In this document: positions 6,281 to 12,933 of the stretch, one piece after another | Numbering within the stretch: the stretch's first letter is position 1 | Layout: each line of letters starts with the position of its first letter | Source of the DNA: Syntrophomonas sp. UBA4807 | GTDB lineage: Bacteria > Bacillota > Syntrophomonadia > Syntrophomonadales > Syntrophomonadaceae | DNA length: 15,869 nucleotides | Assembly (NCBI GenBank): GCA_002402575.1 | Contig: DHGD01000028.1 | Location: 8,324 to 24,192 of the forward strand | Direction: 5' to 3' | Translations under genes and position numbers: made by a program | Notes under the pieces: model-generated | The model's database searches: none | The model's input: only the letters and a program-made list of their open reading frames with translations | What the model was told of the DNA's origin: nothing

Positions 6281-7144
6281 TCAGGCATGCAAAGCATTCA
6301 GCAGCTCTGCCATGTGGCTTTCCATGGCTTGCCTGCCCTGAGCGATGATCCAATCAGCCTTTTCTATATCCCCTAATCCGATATTGCCGAGAGCGGGGAA
6401 AATTACCATGTTGGCGTAGAGCTGCTCATCCATGGCCGAAGTCTCATAGGTCAATATCTCCAGACTGCGGGAAATTAGTGAGGGTATTCCGGAAATATCA
6501 CTGTAATATTGATCCTGACCGAGATCAATGGCCAGAACGTATTCCGCCCCCATGGCGATTTGTACCCATACCGGCACCATGCTGCGCAGGCCGCCGTCCA
6601 CCATGAGCAACTTGCCGAAGCGGCGCGGTTCGAAGGTAGCTGGGATGGCGGTGCTGCACCGCACCGCTTCACTCAGCAGCGCCTGTCGCAGCAAACGCAC
6701 CTTGCGTTGGCCGTTGGGTATATCGCGATTACAGAATACTGCCTCCAGGCCGCTGTTGATATCACAGGAAATAATGGCGATAGGCATCTTAATCTGGCTG
6801 AGACTCTTGCCCGAGGTCCACTTAAAGACCAGCTTTTCCAGACGGCGGCCTTTTATCATCCCTTGCAGAGGCCAATGTTTTTCTGGCAATAGCAGCCCGA
6901 TGGCATACATGATTAAACCGCGGATATTATAGTCCAGATAGTCCTCCGGTTGCAGCTGCTTCACCATATCCGCCATCTCGTCAGCGTTCAGGCCACAAGC
7001 GTATAAAGCCGCTATGATACTTCCGGCGCTGGTGCCGGAAACCAATTCAGGCCTGACGCCGTGGTGTTCTAAAGCCTGCAAAACCCCGATGTGGGCTAAG
7101 CCCTTTAAACCTCCTCCGCCCAGAGCCAATCCCAGCTTTTTCAT
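6281..7144 (-). CDS. Patatin-like phospholipase (RssA/YchK-type serine acyl hydrolase)
   Basis: A 287-residue protein with the complete patatin catalytic dyad. GGGGLKGLAHIGVL at residues 9-22 forms the oxyanion hole, GTSAGS at 37-42 holds the nucleophile Ser39, and MVDGGLRS holds Asp183. The family hydrolyses acyl chains from phospholipids or related lipids; the physiological substrate is unknown here. There is no signal peptide and no clear membrane span, so it should act in the cytosol or at the inner membrane face. The ATG at 7144 has GGGGGA about 8 nt upstream. It follows a small unknown gene with a 102-bp gap. Sporulation neighbours raise the possibility of a role in membrane remodelling, but this is inference only. 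Confidence 0.92.
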   Translation of the reverse strand: MKKLGLALGGGGLKGLAHIGVLQALEHHGVRPELVSGTSAGSIIAALYACGLNADEMADMVKQLQPEDYLDYNIRGLIMYAIGLLLPEKHWPLQGMIKGRRLEKLVFKWTSGKSLSQIKMPIAIISCDINSGLEAVFCNRDIPNGQRKVRLLRQALLSEAVRCSTAIPATFEPRRFGKLLMVDGGLRSMVPVWVQIAMGAEYVLAIDLGQDQYYSDISGIPSLISRSLEILTYETSAMDEQLYANMVIFPALGNIGLGDIEKADWIIAQGRQAMESHMAELLNALHA

Positions 7145-7246
7145 AATCCAATCCCCCAGACTCGATATTTGCCAGGCCAGACGCGGTGCCGCCTGAAGTA
7201 TTCCAACTGATCGTTATATAAGCAGAACCTGCTTAGGTAATTAAAT

Positions 7247-7468
7247 TCAGCGATTGCAGCGCATCACCATATACCTGGATATGTTCCTCATCAGTTCGTC
7301 ATTGTCATGCTGCAGCTGATCCCAAAACCGAACATACTCTTCGTTGGCGGTCTGAACACGGAATTTATCGATAGAAACGGCTATCTCCCGGTAGTGCTGC
7401 AGAATATGCTCCAACCTGGCCCGCATGGCATTTTTGATGGGACGGTCGATTCTTTTTGTGATGGCCAT
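7247..7468 (-). CDS. Small hypothetical protein (73 residues)
   Basis: I do not recognise this protein. It is predicted mostly helical and basic at the N-terminus (MAITKRIDRPIKNAMRARLE), with a charged second half and no membrane segment or cysteine pair. It has a good ribosome site: GGAGGG about 5 nt before the ATG at 7468. The terminator of the preceding gene ends only a few bases before that ribosome site. Transcription must therefore come from read-through or from an unrecognised promoter overlapping the upstream gene. The patatin-like gene follows after 102 bp, perhaps on the same transcript. Confidence 0.7.
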   Translation of the reverse strand: MAITKRIDRPIKNAMRARLEHILQHYREIAVSIDKFRVQTANEEYVRFWDQLQHDNDELMRNISRYMVMRCNR

Positions 7469-7480
7469 TTATCCCTCCGA

Positions 7481-7511
7481 AAAACAAATGCCCGGCCTCA
7501 GGCCGAGCATT
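7481..7511 (-). terminator. Strong intrinsic terminator after the cysteine-rich protein gene
   Basis: On the minus strand an 11-bp stem (AATGCTCGGCC with GGCCGGGCATT, one G-U pair, 3-nt loop TGA) is followed by TGTTTT. It starts 9 bases past the stop codon at 7521 and lies directly upstream of the next gene's ribosome site. Confidence 0.88.
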
Positions 7512-7520
7512 GACATGCGA

Positions 7521-8093
7521 CTATTTGCAACCGCAATCGTCGGGTTCAATCTCTCCGTAAACTATCACGTTGTGCATTTTGCCCAGTTTATCGATGATGT
7601 CCACATAAACCCTCAGGCAGATAGCGGTGCCGTTAATCGGTTGGGGCAAATTAGCCGGGTTGCCAGGATCTTCGCTGTTGCCCAGTATCTCGTAGTCGAA
7701 GCTCCAGTTCTTCACGCAAATCTCGGACTGGTCGACTTCTTCACGGAATTCTTCAACACTCAGCGGGGGATCGAATTCATCCAGTTCGATAACCTGGCTG
7801 TAGCAATCGGTAACCGTGATAATCTGGTATTCGGTACCCACAATAACAAAGAGAATAACCTCGAATTCGATGAAGATTTTCACCTTATTGTAGCAGCTCA
7901 GGTCTTCATAAGCTTGAATAACCTTAACTTTAATATCCTCAACCGCACGAATCTTACCGCCGACCTGTTCATCAGGAACACAGAAGATGGTGTCTAAAAC
8001 CTTGACCTGTTTTTCGCAGAACTTGGCTTTGATCACCTGCGCCCATAAATCCAACATACAACCTTCAGGATATTCACATTTCAGTTCAGCCAC
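7521..8093 (-). CDS. Cysteine-rich protein, possible SPOCS/DUF3794-like spore protein
   Basis: A 190-residue protein of no family I can name with certainty. Strands of alternating hydrophobic residues (51-58 VEDIKVKV, 69-86, 88-95) suggest a beta-rich module resembling SPOCS (DUF3794) spore-morphogenesis domains. Residues 46-112 align almost without gaps to residues 29-95 of the neighbouring coiled-coil protein, sharing ED(I/L)(K/R)VKV and FDPP(L/I)S at identical spacing. It has ten cysteines, including a C-terminal CGCK, which would suit disulfide cross-linking or metal binding. It has no signal peptide. The start is GTG at 8093 with AGGAGG about 9 nt upstream. The gene is a single-gene unit between two terminators, with a sigma-K-like promoter match upstream. 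The spore role is inference. Confidence 0.8.
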   Translation of the reverse strand: MAELKCEYPEGCMLDLWAQVIKAKFCEKQVKVLDTIFCVPDEQVGGKIRAVEDIKVKVIQAYEDLSCYNKVKIFIEFEVILFVIVGTEYQIITVTDCYSQVIELDEFDPPLSVEEFREEVDQSEICVKNWSFDYEILGNSEDPGNPANLPQPINGTAICLRVYVDIIDKLGKMHNVIVYGEIEPDDCGCK

Positions 8094-8165
8094 GATACTT
8101 TCCCTCCTTGATTTTTCTTGTTTATTCTCTAGCCTTGAGAAATCTGTGTTAGCAAATTTCTAGGA

Positions 8166-8193
8166 TATATTATGAAGGATGGTGGCAAAGTGT
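8166..8193 (-). promoter_or_regulatory. Sigma-K-like mother-cell promoter candidate
   Basis: On the minus strand AC is followed after 17 bp by CATAATATA, which fits the sigma-K pattern AC-N16-17-CATANNNTA. The site lies about 72 bases before the GTG start at 8093 and just after the upstream gene's terminator. The -35 part is only a dinucleotide, so chance matches are common. Placement in an otherwise promoter-less gap supports it. Confidence 0.4.
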
Positions 8194-8214
8194 GATTATC
8201 GCAGCTTCAGGCAC

Positions 8215-8248
8215 AAAAAACCCCCGAAGGCGTTCATCTTCGGAGGTT
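8215..8248 (-). terminator. Strong intrinsic terminator after the coiled-coil protein gene
   Basis: On the minus strand an 11-bp stem (AACCTCCGAAG with CTTCGGGGGTT, one T-G pair, 8-nt loop) is followed directly by a run of T. It begins 17 bases past the stop codon at 8266. Confidence 0.88.
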
Positions 8249-8265
8249 AGTTTAAAAATAGCTGT

Positions 8266-9072
8266 TTACCCCAGCGCAAAAAGCTGCCTGATCTTTTCGC
8301 TGAAGTGAAAACGTTCCGGCATGGGGCGAATCGGGGCAGGTTCATTCATGGTCACGGCCCGCGGTTTCATCTGAGCCTCTTTTTTATCCAGTTTTTCCTG
8401 CAACATCTGTCGGGAGCGCCTTGCCTGCAACAGTTCGGTGATAAGGTCCTGGCTCCGGCCCTCGGCTTTGCGCAGGGCATTTTTCAAAGTGTTGAGGTTC
8501 TTTTCATACAGCATGATACGGTGATGCAGAGCCGAGTTATCCTGGGAGAGCCGCTGCACTTCATATTCCAGCTTGTTGATGGTTTCCATTATAGCCCATC
8601 CGGGATAGTAAGAATCCGGTTGATAAGACAGGTCCGCCTCCTCAGCCGATAAGACCTCTATTGCCTCATTCTGTACCGCCAGCACGCTGTAGTCGATATG
8701 CATCTTAACCTTTATGGATTGTTCAATCAGTTCGCCTTCGCAGGCTATTTTACCCACCTCCACAATCATGGCGGTTTCCCATGATAACGAGATCGGCGGG
8801 TCAAAACAGCTCACCTTGAGCCATTCCTTAAGGAGATCGTTGAAGTTCAGTAGTTCCGGTTCACCATCCATAGTCTGCATCAAGGCAAGAATATTGACCT
8901 TGATAGCGGTCTCCACATGTTTGCCATGGCTGGCGGCTTCAGCGCTTTGAACTTTAACGCGCAGATCTTCTATCGAAAGGAACCGGCCATTGAGGTGATA
9001 GTATCGTTCTGCGCTTATGCTGCGCGGCGGATCTAGTTGGGCCAGAATAACCGGTGACCAAATCTTTGGCAA
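8266..9072 (-). CDS. Two-domain protein: SPOCS-like N-module plus C-terminal coiled coil
   Basis: A 268-residue protein I cannot assign to a named family. Residues about 29-140 form a beta-rich region that carries the IEDLRVKV (34-41) and CFDPPIS (89-95) motifs shared with the product of the next gene. Residues about 160-236 are a long, highly charged coiled coil with heptad-like spacing (LEYEVQRLSQDNSALHHRI and onward). A proline-rich linker and a short basic tail FSEKIRQLFALG end it. No signal peptide is present. The start is TTG at 9072, with GGGAG about 10 nt upstream; no in-frame ATG exists before residue 65. Location directly after veg, in its own unit with a terminator, recalls the SPOCS-domain genes I remember downstream of veg in Clostridia. 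A structural role in the spore coat or cortex is inference. Confidence 0.78.
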   Translation of the reverse strand: MPKIWSPVILAQLDPPRSISAERYYHLNGRFLSIEDLRVKVQSAEAASHGKHVETAIKVNILALMQTMDGEPELLNFNDLLKEWLKVSCFDPPISLSWETAMIVEVGKIACEGELIEQSIKVKMHIDYSVLAVQNEAIEVLSAEEADLSYQPDSYYPGWAIMETINKLEYEVQRLSQDNSALHHRIMLYEKNLNTLKNALRKAEGRSQDLITELLQARRSRQMLQEKLDKKEAQMKPRAVTMNEPAPIRPMPERFHFSEKIRQLFALG

Positions 9073-9113
9073 GTTGAAAGTGCTCCCTTCTCCTGGTCAA
9101 TTATGCTTAATCT

Positions 9114-9141
9114 ATTTATATGGAGGGCATTTGCCTTCTAT
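9114..9141 (-). promoter_or_regulatory. Sigma-E-like promoter candidate for the coiled-coil protein gene
   Basis: On the minus strand ATA is followed after 16 bp by CATATAAAT, close to the mother-cell sigma-E pattern ATA-N16-18-CATACAAT. It lies about 42 bases before the TTG start and after the veg terminator. Evidence is the motif alone. Confidence 0.3.
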
Positions 9142-9151
9142 GTCCCCATTA

Positions 9152-9198
9152 AAAAAACTGCACCCAAAAGGTGCAGTTTTTTAAGGTGCAGTTTTTTT
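9152..9198. terminator. Terminator after veg, bidirectional, with a duplicated arm
   Basis: A 13-bp inverted repeat (AAAAAACTGCACC with GGTGCAGTTTTTT, 5-nt loop) spans 9152-9182 and has a T-run on both strands. A second copy of one arm (GGTGCAGTTTTTTT, 9185-9198) follows. On the minus strand the nascent veg transcript could therefore pair the distal arm with either upstream copy. It starts 10 bases past the veg stop. Confidence 0.9.
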
Positions 9199-9207
9199 AA
9201 GTATCTA

Positions 9208-9486
9208 TTATGGATTGGCCGAGGGAATTCTGAATTCTTCATCCCCGGTATCATAAACGAACAGTTCCACCGTCTCCGTCAAAACGTCTGCGTAACTGTA
9301 GGATACTCTTCTTTCAATTTTCCTTTCATCCAGCTTGACCACAAAGATGTTAGGATAAATGGATTCCAATATCCCTTCCCTCTCTATAATACGGTTTCTG
9401 CCCCGGTTAGCCTTGAGCCGTATTTTGCTGCCCACAAACGACTCAAGATCCTTTTTAATGTCAGAAATAGCCCTGGGAGAACTCAT
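9208..9486 (-). CDS. veg: Veg family protein
   Basis: A 92-residue protein matching B. subtilis Veg (86 residues), a small Sm-like-fold protein reported to stimulate biofilm genes and known historically for its very strong vegetative promoter. Recognisable segments are ISDIKKDLESFVGSKIRLKA, GRNRIIEREGILE, YPNIFVVKLDE and RRVSYSYADVLTETVEL. The start is the ATG at 9486, with AGGTGG 7 nt upstream; the open frame continues further but that stretch contains the promoters. Two tandem sigma-A promoters precede it and a strong terminator follows, so it is a highly expressed single-gene unit. The C-terminus is slightly longer than in Bacillus. Confidence 0.95.
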   Translation of the reverse strand: MSSPRAISDIKKDLESFVGSKIRLKANRGRNRIIEREGILESIYPNIFVVKLDERKIERRVSYSYADVLTETVELFVYDTGDEEFRIPSANP

Positions 9487-9520
9487 ACCTATCCACCTGC
9501 TTTGCTCAATTATCATAATA

Positions 9521-9549
9521 ATTGTATATCCAGAAGCATTATTTGTCAA
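9521..9549 (-). promoter_or_regulatory. Proximal veg promoter (sigma-A)
   Basis: On the minus strand TTGACA, a 17-bp spacer and TACAAT: a perfect -35, optimal spacing and a 5-of-6 -10. The predicted start leaves a leader of about 28 nt before the veg ATG. Confidence 0.9.
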
Positions 9550-9562
9550 TACTTGACCAATC

Positions 9563-9591
9563 AGTATATTAAAAAATTCTCTTTCTGTCAA
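9563..9591 (-). promoter_or_regulatory. Distal veg promoter (sigma-A)
   Basis: On the minus strand TTGACA, a 17-bp A/T-rich spacer and TATACT: a perfect -35, optimal spacing and a 5-of-6 -10. It lies 42 bp upstream of the proximal promoter, four helical turns, so both face the same side of the DNA. Confidence 0.88.
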
Positions 9592-9643
9592 CAAGATATT
9601 TTGAGATTTATTAGCAGGGATGGGAATTGTACCAACGCCCGTT

Positions 9644-10120
9644 TCAATGCTTGGTATGCTTGTCAGCCACTTTGCTGGCAGCACAGGCGTTGGGCTTGAT
9701 GCAGGCATCAAATCCACATCCCACCACCATCCCGGTGATCTCTCGGATCAGCTCCTTGGTTTCGCCATGAGTACCGATATCTAGATGGATCTCTACCTTC
9801 ATATCCTCGCAGCCCTGGAGTTTGAGCATTTGTCCCAGCTGATCGGCCAAGTGCAGGCTCAGCGAAGCCTCGTAAAAGATTCTCTGGCGAAGGGATTTTA
9901 CCCGCATCTCATAGGTTTTGTTGTAGTAATACCTGGCTCCTTTGCCTTGGCGATGAATAATAATTGCGGATACAAAACAGGTATTGGCAACCCGGGGCTG
10001 GGAATCACTGCCTACAATCAACTTATAGGCATAGTTGACGTCTTCTCTGATGTAGGCCAGGATGTCCTCTACCACCTCAAAAAGTTCAAGTCGGCCTTTG
10101 CTGGGACTATAGAAAAACAT
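9644..10120 (-). CDS. YkuK/DUF458 family protein with RNase H-like fold
   Basis: A 158-residue member of the family named after B. subtilis YkuK, annotated as RNase H-like. Visible conserved segments are VGSDSQ at 36-41, a histidine-containing strand AIIIHR, DIGTHGETKELI with Asp114 at about 114-125, GMVVGCGF, and the C-terminal block KPNACAASKVADKHTK. The two Asp positions would suit a metal-dependent nuclease, but the activity has not, to my knowledge, been established. The ATG at 10120 directly follows the rsmA stop with no spacer. A GGAG inside the rsmA end lies 5 nt upstream, so translation is probably coupled. It sits where yabG lies in B. subtilis. Confidence 0.88.
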   Translation of the reverse strand: MFFYSPSKGRLELFEVVEDILAYIREDVNYAYKLIVGSDSQPRVANTCFVSAIIIHRQGKGARYYYNKTYEMRVKSLRQRIFYEASLSLHLADQLGQMLKLQGCEDMKVEIHLDIGTHGETKELIREITGMVVGCGFDACIKPNACAASKVADKHTKH

Positions 10121-10981
10121 CTAATCTCCAACCCCCTGCGCTGCAAAGCTATCGACAATCTGTGCATATTGCTCCAGAAATAGATTTTCCGGTCTGGCCT
10201 CACAGGATATTCCCCCTCTATCCAGCACCAAAGCAATCTCCTCTTTATTCCGGCGAAAGAAACCGCTGCAATTATTAAGCATGGTTTTACGGCGTTTTTG
10301 AAAGCATGCCCTCATAAATTCAAACAGCATAGCCTCATCGGCCACCTTAACTCTCTTTCCGGCTATTGGGGTCAAGGCTACCACTGCCGACTCCACTTCT
10401 GGTTGAGGATAAAAACAATGTTTTGAAACGGTAGTTAAATATTCCACGTCACAGTGATATCTGACACTTAATGTTAATAGCCCGTAATCCTTACTCCCGG
10501 GCTTGGCCAGCAGGCGTTCGGCAACCTCTTTCTGGATCATCAAAACCGCCCGGACAAGGTGAGGGCAGGATTGCAACAAGGAAAATATTATCGGGCTGGT
10601 TATATTATACGGTATATTGCCACACACCTTGAATGATGGTAATTCTTCCAGTTGGAAGGCTTCTGCTATATGAGATTCAAGATCCACGCCAAGAATATCT
10701 GCAAACAATAGCTGGGCATTAGGCGTATCCTTTAAAGCCTCACGCAGAGGCATTTCCATGCCGCGGTCAATCTCAACAGCCAGCAACCGCTGACAACGGG
10801 CTGCCAGGACGGGGGTTAAGGCCCCCAGTCCAGGCCCTATTTCCACCACGTAATCATCGCTTTCCAAACGACAATACTCAACTATTTTGCGGGCTATGTT
10901 TTCATCGCTGAGGAAATTCTGCCCCCATTTCCTGTGCGGAGCCAGGCGGAACTGACTCAGCGTCTGCCTTACATTGGACAA
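10121..10981 (-). CDS. rsmA: 16S rRNA (adenine1518-N6/adenine1519-N6)-dimethyltransferase
   Basis: RsmA (KsgA) dimethylates two adjacent adenosines in helix 45 of 16S rRNA late in 30S maturation, using SAM. The 286-residue product shows the family motifs in order: KWGQNFLSD at 18-26, the SAM-binding EIGPGLGALT at 47-56, VEIDR at 69-73, FADIL near 93, and the catalytic GNIPYNITSP at 121-130. The C-terminal lobe contains FMRACFQKRRKTMLNN. The start is TTG at 10981, with GGGAG about 9 nt upstream. It is followed without spacing by the YkuK-type gene, forming a two-gene unit. Confidence 0.97.
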   Translation of the reverse strand: MSNVRQTLSQFRLAPHRKWGQNFLSDENIARKIVEYCRLESDDYVVEIGPGLGALTPVLAARCQRLLAVEIDRGMEMPLREALKDTPNAQLLFADILGVDLESHIAEAFQLEELPSFKVCGNIPYNITSPIIFSLLQSCPHLVRAVLMIQKEVAERLLAKPGSKDYGLLTLSVRYHCDVEYLTTVSKHCFYPQPEVESAVVALTPIAGKRVKVADEAMLFEFMRACFQKRRKTMLNNCSGFFRRNKEEIALVLDRGGISCEARPENLFLEQYAQIVDSFAAQGVGD

Positions 10982-11025
10982 TCCTTTTATCTCCCATCCA
11001 AAGGCCCCTGCAGGGACTTTTACAC

Positions 11026-11056
11026 ATTATACACCACTGCTGGCAGTACGGCTCAA
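11026..11056 (-). promoter_or_regulatory. Candidate promoter of rsmA
   Basis: On the minus strand TTGAGC and a perfect TATAAT are separated by 19 bp, longer than ideal. The -10 lies about 45 bases before the TTG start. A perfect 10-bp palindrome CCCTGCAGGG (11006-11015) lies just inside the predicted transcript. Confidence 0.4.
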
Positions 11057-11090
11057 TATTGGGGCCTGTTGCCGTTCTGCCGGCGTGGCT

Positions 11091-11603
11091 TTATGATTGG
11101 AGATTATCCTTTTTGATCTGCTGGTTGATAGCATTGATATCATCCTTCATGGTCTGAAAGGGCTCGCCGTCAATAAGGCCGGCAGCTATATCGTTGATTT
11201 TCTTAACCAGGTTGGGATCGGTCGTAACCAAGACATGCGCGACTCGCTTGTCAGCGGCTTTCAATTTCTCCGCAACTGCCGCTTTGACTTTGCCGGCATC
11301 GGCGCCCGCCTTTATAGAAACCCCCACCATGGCCACCAAGCCCTGGACCTGGGTCTGCCCTGGGGTGGGACTGGGGGTTACGCTATCATTCTGCATCTGT
11401 TCTGTTAAGACCACGGTGGCATTCTCGACTCCTTCCACCTGTTGGGCCTGTTTGGAAAGCATATCCTGTATCACCCGCCGGTCACTGGCGGTAAGCCCGG
11501 AGGTCTCAGGCTGGGGCGCCTCGGGCTTCTGGGCAGGCTTCTGACAACCGGCAGCTACAACCGGCAAGACCAGCAAAAGCAAAAGCACAATTAGTTTTTT
11601 CAC
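11091..11603 (-). CDS. YhcN/YlaJ-type sporulation lipoprotein
   Basis: A 170-residue lipoprotein. A signal peptide MKKLIVLLLLLVLPVVAAGC ends in a lipobox with Cys20, followed by a Pro/Gln/Lys-rich linker to about residue 36. The mature domain shows the family pattern: VEGVENATVVL, then GLVAMVGVSI, KVKAAVAEKLKAAD, and VLVTTDPNLVKKINDIAAGL. These lipoproteins are made in the forespore and help spore germination or outgrowth in Bacillus; the role here is by family. A spacer rich in Thr/Pro/Gln (about 73-87) interrupts the first two strands. The start is GTG at 11603 with GGAGGTGG 7 nt upstream. It occupies the site where rnmV lies in B. subtilis. Confidence 0.85.
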   Translation of the reverse strand: MKKLIVLLLLLVLPVVAAGCQKPAQKPEAPQPETSGLTASDRRVIQDMLSKQAQQVEGVENATVVLTEQMQNDSVTPSPTPGQTQVQGLVAMVGVSIKAGADAGKVKAAVAEKLKAADKRVAHVLVTTDPNLVKKINDIAAGLIDGEPFQTMKDDINAINQQIKKDNLQS

Positions 11604-11675
11604 GCAATTTCCACCTCCATTATCAATATTTCTATTTTCTGGTCAGCATCCGGTTTTAACTCAAGTAAAATTTGG

Positions 11676-11701
11676 CAAAAAAAAGGAGGGTTACTCCTCC
11701 T
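11676..11701. terminator. Terminator after the 3D-domain gene
   Basis: A 6-bp stem (AGGAGG with CCTCCT, 6-nt loop) is followed by eight T residues on the minus strand, and by TGTTTTTT on the plus strand. It starts 16 bases past the stop codon at 11717. Confidence 0.8.
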
Positions 11702-11716
11702 GTTTTTTGTCACAGC

Positions 11717-12676
11717 TTATTCCAATACATACAGTTTGACATTGCGCACGCCCCATTTCATGCATTGGGCGCGGTCTTCCATAAACAAATCAATCCGGTT
11801 GCCGCGAACCGCCCCTCCCGTATCCCAGGCGGTTGCATAACCATAACCTTCAATATACAGGCGCGAACCTATAGGAATTACAGAAGGATCGACCGCAACC
11901 GTACCCACTGCCGGCACCGTACCTGAAGCAGTATTACGTCCGGTGTAGGTATAAGCGCTGGCCTGGGCATACAAAGCTTGCTTGAAATTCAAGCGCAGCC
12001 CGCCGCGAGAAACCGAGGTTATATTACCTACCGCCACAATTTTGTTTATCGGCGGCACCTTGGTTTGGCTGTCGATAACCTCTCGCTTTACTTCCTGACC
12101 ATTATGGTAAGTAATGCAGACGGTGTTAAGCACACTGCCATTTACTCCCCGGCGCAGGGTTTTGCTAAGGCCTTTTTCCAGCGTATTGTCTTCGGTGCGT
12201 TCCTCTCCGTAAGGCAGAATCGCTTCTTCTTGCACCTGCTGTTCCTGCACGCGGATAATCTCTATCTCCTGATTGGGCTGGGTCACCTCGCTAGCAATGG
12301 TTTTAATCAGATCTTTTTCTCCCAGGGTTACCCCTGCTTCAGCAATAGCTTCTTTAATAGGCACCGGCGGGGTAATTAGTTCCTTTTTCTGCCCGTCAGC
12401 GATAACAAACACCTTAAAGGCCCGTATTACATTGACGTTGGTATTCTTCTGTACATAGGAATCCCGTGCGGGCTGAATCAGGTCGTATTCGCCGACTGCT
12501 ATCCCATTGTCCTCCAACAGCTGCGCGACCGTGCAATTAAAAAACACCTGATCTTTGATGATCTTGCCATCGGCCGCGATAACCACCGGCTTCTGCAGGG
12601 CAAAGAACATACTGACCAATAATACCGCCGCTACAGAAATGGCAACCAGCAGCTGGGCGCCTTTTTTGTCATTCAT
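11717..12676 (-). CDS. yabE: YabE-type cell-wall protein: DUF348 repeats, G5 and 3D domains
   Basis: A 319-residue exported protein with N-terminal membrane anchor or signal at residues 8-27. Two DUF348 repeats follow (about 31-70, with VAQLLEDNGIAVGEYD, and 88-130, with IKEAIAEAGVTLGEKD). A G5 domain covers about 143-218, ending VPPINKIVAVG. The C-terminal 3D domain (about 238-318) shows the three signature aspartates: VAVDPSVIPIG (Asp263), AWDTGGAV (Asp285) and RIDLFM (Asp296). It resembles B. subtilis YabE, a putative resuscitation-factor-like peptidoglycan hydrolase; the 3D domain has a double-psi beta barrel related to lytic transglycosylase MltA. ATG at 12676 has GGAGAA about 8 nt upstream. 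It has its own promoter and terminator. Confidence 0.92.
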   Translation of the reverse strand: MNDKKGAQLLVAISVAAVLLVSMFFALQKPVVIAADGKIIKDQVFFNCTVAQLLEDNGIAVGEYDLIQPARDSYVQKNTNVNVIRAFKVFVIADGQKKELITPPVPIKEAIAEAGVTLGEKDLIKTIASEVTQPNQEIEIIRVQEQQVQEEAILPYGEERTEDNTLEKGLSKTLRRGVNGSVLNTVCITYHNGQEVKREVIDSQTKVPPINKIVAVGNITSVSRGGLRLNFKQALYAQASAYTYTGRNTASGTVPAVGTVAVDPSVIPIGSRLYIEGYGYATAWDTGGAVRGNRIDLFMEDRAQCMKWGVRNVKLYVLE

Positions 12677-12743
12677 AGACGGTTCTCCTCCTTTTTCAAG
12701 GCATTACTGGCTAATCCTTGGAAATGGACTTGAGGTACAATCC

Positions 12744-12772
12744 ATTTTAAAGAAAGCCCGACTCAAAGTCAA
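12744..12772 (-). promoter_or_regulatory. Sigma-A promoter of the yabE-type gene
   Basis: On the minus strand TTGACT, a 17-bp spacer and TAAAAT (5 of 6 matches in each hexamer). The leader before the ATG at 12676 would be about 60 nt. Confidence 0.75.
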
Positions 12773-12889
12773 CTTAAGCGGTTTTTACTGGTTATAGCAC
12801 CATAATATTCCAATGTCCTTAGGGTAGTATGCTCCAGTTGACCCTATTTTATTCAAAGCAAGGCAAAAACAATGCTGAAATGGAGGAAC

Positions 12890-12920
12890 CGGCTTACAAT
12901 ATTAATCTCGAATTAAGCCG
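12890..12920. other. Inverted repeat after tatD
   Basis: A 7-bp inverted repeat CGGCTTA / TAAGCCG with 17 nt between lies 14 bases past the tatD stop. There is no T-run, so it is only a possible 3'-end structure for the metG-tatD transcript. The rest of the 257-bp gap between tatD and the yabE-type gene holds the promoter above and nothing else I recognise. Confidence 0.35.
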
Positions 12921-12933
12921 TATTTTATCGGAC

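Noticed and set aside
7214..7236. Short hairpin (AAGCAG / CTGCTT) after the 73-residue gene
   Set aside because: Only 6 bp with a 3-nt loop and no T-run; could be chance, so not called a terminator.
9487..9717. N-terminal extension of the Veg reading frame by 77 codons
   Set aside because: The stretch contains both veg promoters and overlaps the end of the YkuK-like gene; the ATG at 9486 has a ribosome site and matches the family start.
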